From contig JAFGRC010000101.1 of NCBI GenBank assembly GCA_016935355.1, positions 1-36,724 of the forward strand: a DNA stretch of 36,724 nucleotides, written 5' to 3'. Below, piece by piece: positions 35,860 to 36,724 of this stretch. Each line of letters opens with the position of its first letter. The first letter of the stretch is position 1. A program made the translations under genes and the position numbers. Source of the DNA: Bacteroidales bacterium (GTDB taxonomy: Bacteria > Bacteroidota > Bacteroidia > Bacteroidales > UBA10428). Under the pieces are notes generated by a model. The model made no database searches and had not been told where the DNA came from. It saw nothing but the letters and a program-made list of their open reading frames with translations.

Positions 35860-36724
35860 CTATTTCCTCAACAAACCATAATAACTAGGGCGCTCATTCT
35901 CATTAAGTTTTGTGATCTCCCTTTTATTGCCATTTTCCCAAACACATATGGTTTTATCACAATTCCCGACGATCAGTATATTCTGATCAACAACCAGCAG
36001 ATAATCCGGTGATACATCCTCACAATCTTCAGTTAACACCGTCATATTCTCATTCATCCAGTAACATGCATTGCCATCTTGTTCTGCGGTGATATAAATG
36101 TCTCCGTCATATACCCCCATTGAATTAATTCCTATTTTATGTCGTACTACACCTACTTCATAGGAAAAATTACCGTAATCTGCATTCTCCCATGTAAAAA
36201 AGAACATTGTTCCCGAAGTTTTATTGGGTATTGTTAAATAATCAATCCGGGAGTCGTTCTTCCACACGCACAAACATTCTTTTTCAGTATCATCAAGTCG
36301 CCCGGCAAAATAAGTTGCATCTCCGCTTAAGATGATTTCTGAGGCTATGGAAAATTTATAAGGCGACGTGTTCAGCTGAACAAGTTCACCATTCTTCCAG
36401 TAGCAGGCATTTATCTGATTTTCCTCATTTCCCGATGAAATCAGAAAACCGGTAATAAATGAGTTCTGACCATCAGCAGCAACCGATTTTGTATAACCCG
36501 ACATGGTACCGGGCACTTCAAGATCAGTTTTTATGCCATTTTTCCAGAAGCAGGGTATTGTAATGTCATCAGACTGCAAATGATGTCCCGCAACATACAC
36601 ATCATCCCCGAGAATAAAAACATCACTGGTATAGGCCGTCCTGTCACAGTCCAGATCGACCAGCACCCCGTTTTTCCAGTAACATGGGTGAACCATACCA
36701 TCTTTTTGATAATGTCCGGATATA
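35860..36724 (-). CDS. WKNG-repeat protein, N-terminus beyond the window
   Basis: The frame stays open from the right edge and ends at 35860. An internal ATG at 36696 is not the true start: the codons before it continue the repeat pattern (ISGHYQKDG, matching YVAGHHLQSDD of the next unit). About 288 residues are visible. Six units of about 40-50 residues each carry a C-[YFV]-W-[KEM]-N core (PCYWKNG, PCFWKNG, ACYWKNG, LCVWKND, ACYWMNE, ICVWENG). A strand such as VYVAG, SFITG, TYFAG, IYITA or ILIVG precedes each. This suggests a beta-propeller-like or other solenoid sheet protein. I do not know its function. Nothing here shows whether it is secreted, since the N-terminus is missing. Confidence 0.75.
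   Translation of the reverse strand, partial: ISGHYQKDGMVHPCYWKNGVLVDLDCDRTAYTSDVFILGDDVYVAGHHLQSDDITIPCFWKNGIKTDLEVPGTMSGYTKSVAADGQNSFITGFLISSGNEENQINACYWKNGELVQLNTSPYKFSIASEIILSGDATYFAGRLDDTEKECLCVWKNDSRIDYLTIPNKTSGTMFFFTWENADYGNFSYEVGVVRHKIGINSMGVYDGDIYITAEQDGNACYWMNENMTVLTEDCEDVSPDYLLVVDQNILIVGNCDKTICVWENGNKREITKLNENERPSYYGLLRK

Overview
The window is a stretch of core chromosome from a member of the Bacteroidota, most likely a Bacteroidales-like lineage. The base composition is moderate (about 40% GC by eye). Several lineage markers support this. There is a secreted protein with a type B C-terminal sorting domain of the type IX secretion system, an IPExxxVDY-family protein beside acpP-fabF-rnc, and a Bacteroidota-type LptE next to SecG. 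Shine-Dalgarno sequences are mostly absent. Several candidate promoters fit the Bacteroidota -33 TTG / -7 TAnnTTTG pattern with a 19-20 nt spacer. I see no phage, insertion sequence, CRISPR array, plasmid gene or defence island.

Layout from left to right. Positions 187-5938 (minus) hold lon, rpmE2 (L31 type B, with its own promoter and terminator), an acetyltransferase-like protein and a class V aminotransferase. Then come a PsiE-like membrane protein, tRNA-His with promoter and terminator, and a PHP-type histidinol phosphatase (plus). Positions 7749-10313 (minus) hold a MORN/YwqK-type lipoprotein with an odd repeat-like 5' region, then the thyA-folA-DUF2147 operon. Positions 10470-14773 (plus) encode an AI-2E family permease, a PKD/T9SS cargo protein and a patatin-POTRA-barrel protein resembling type Vd autotransporters. 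A tandem pair of superoxide dismutases follows on minus, one Fe-like and one Mn-like. Two Kdo genes (waaA plus, kdsB minus) face each other across a YD-repeat lipoprotein.

Positions 19331-24731 (plus) form an envelope and protein-quality cluster: a sigma-54 activator without a receiver domain, lptE, an acidic TPR-like protein, secG, groES and groEL. A histidine kinase/response regulator pair converges on groEL and shares its terminator. Next is the lipid block acpP-fabF-rnc plus the IPExxxVDY gene, divergent from purN. The right end has mscS followed by a long KamA-family radical SAM enzyme, a Tat-exported Gfo/Idh/MocA oxidoreductase with a low-complexity insert, and a WKNG-repeat protein that runs off the window.

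Most of the window is ordinary housekeeping, and I found no convincing new multi-gene system. The items most worth a second look are the tandem-hairpin element and operator-like inverted repeats at the 5' end of the YwqK-like gene, the long KamA protein behind mscS, the interrupted Rossmann domain of the Gfo/Idh protein, the WKNG-repeat protein, and the Fe/Mn SOD pair.
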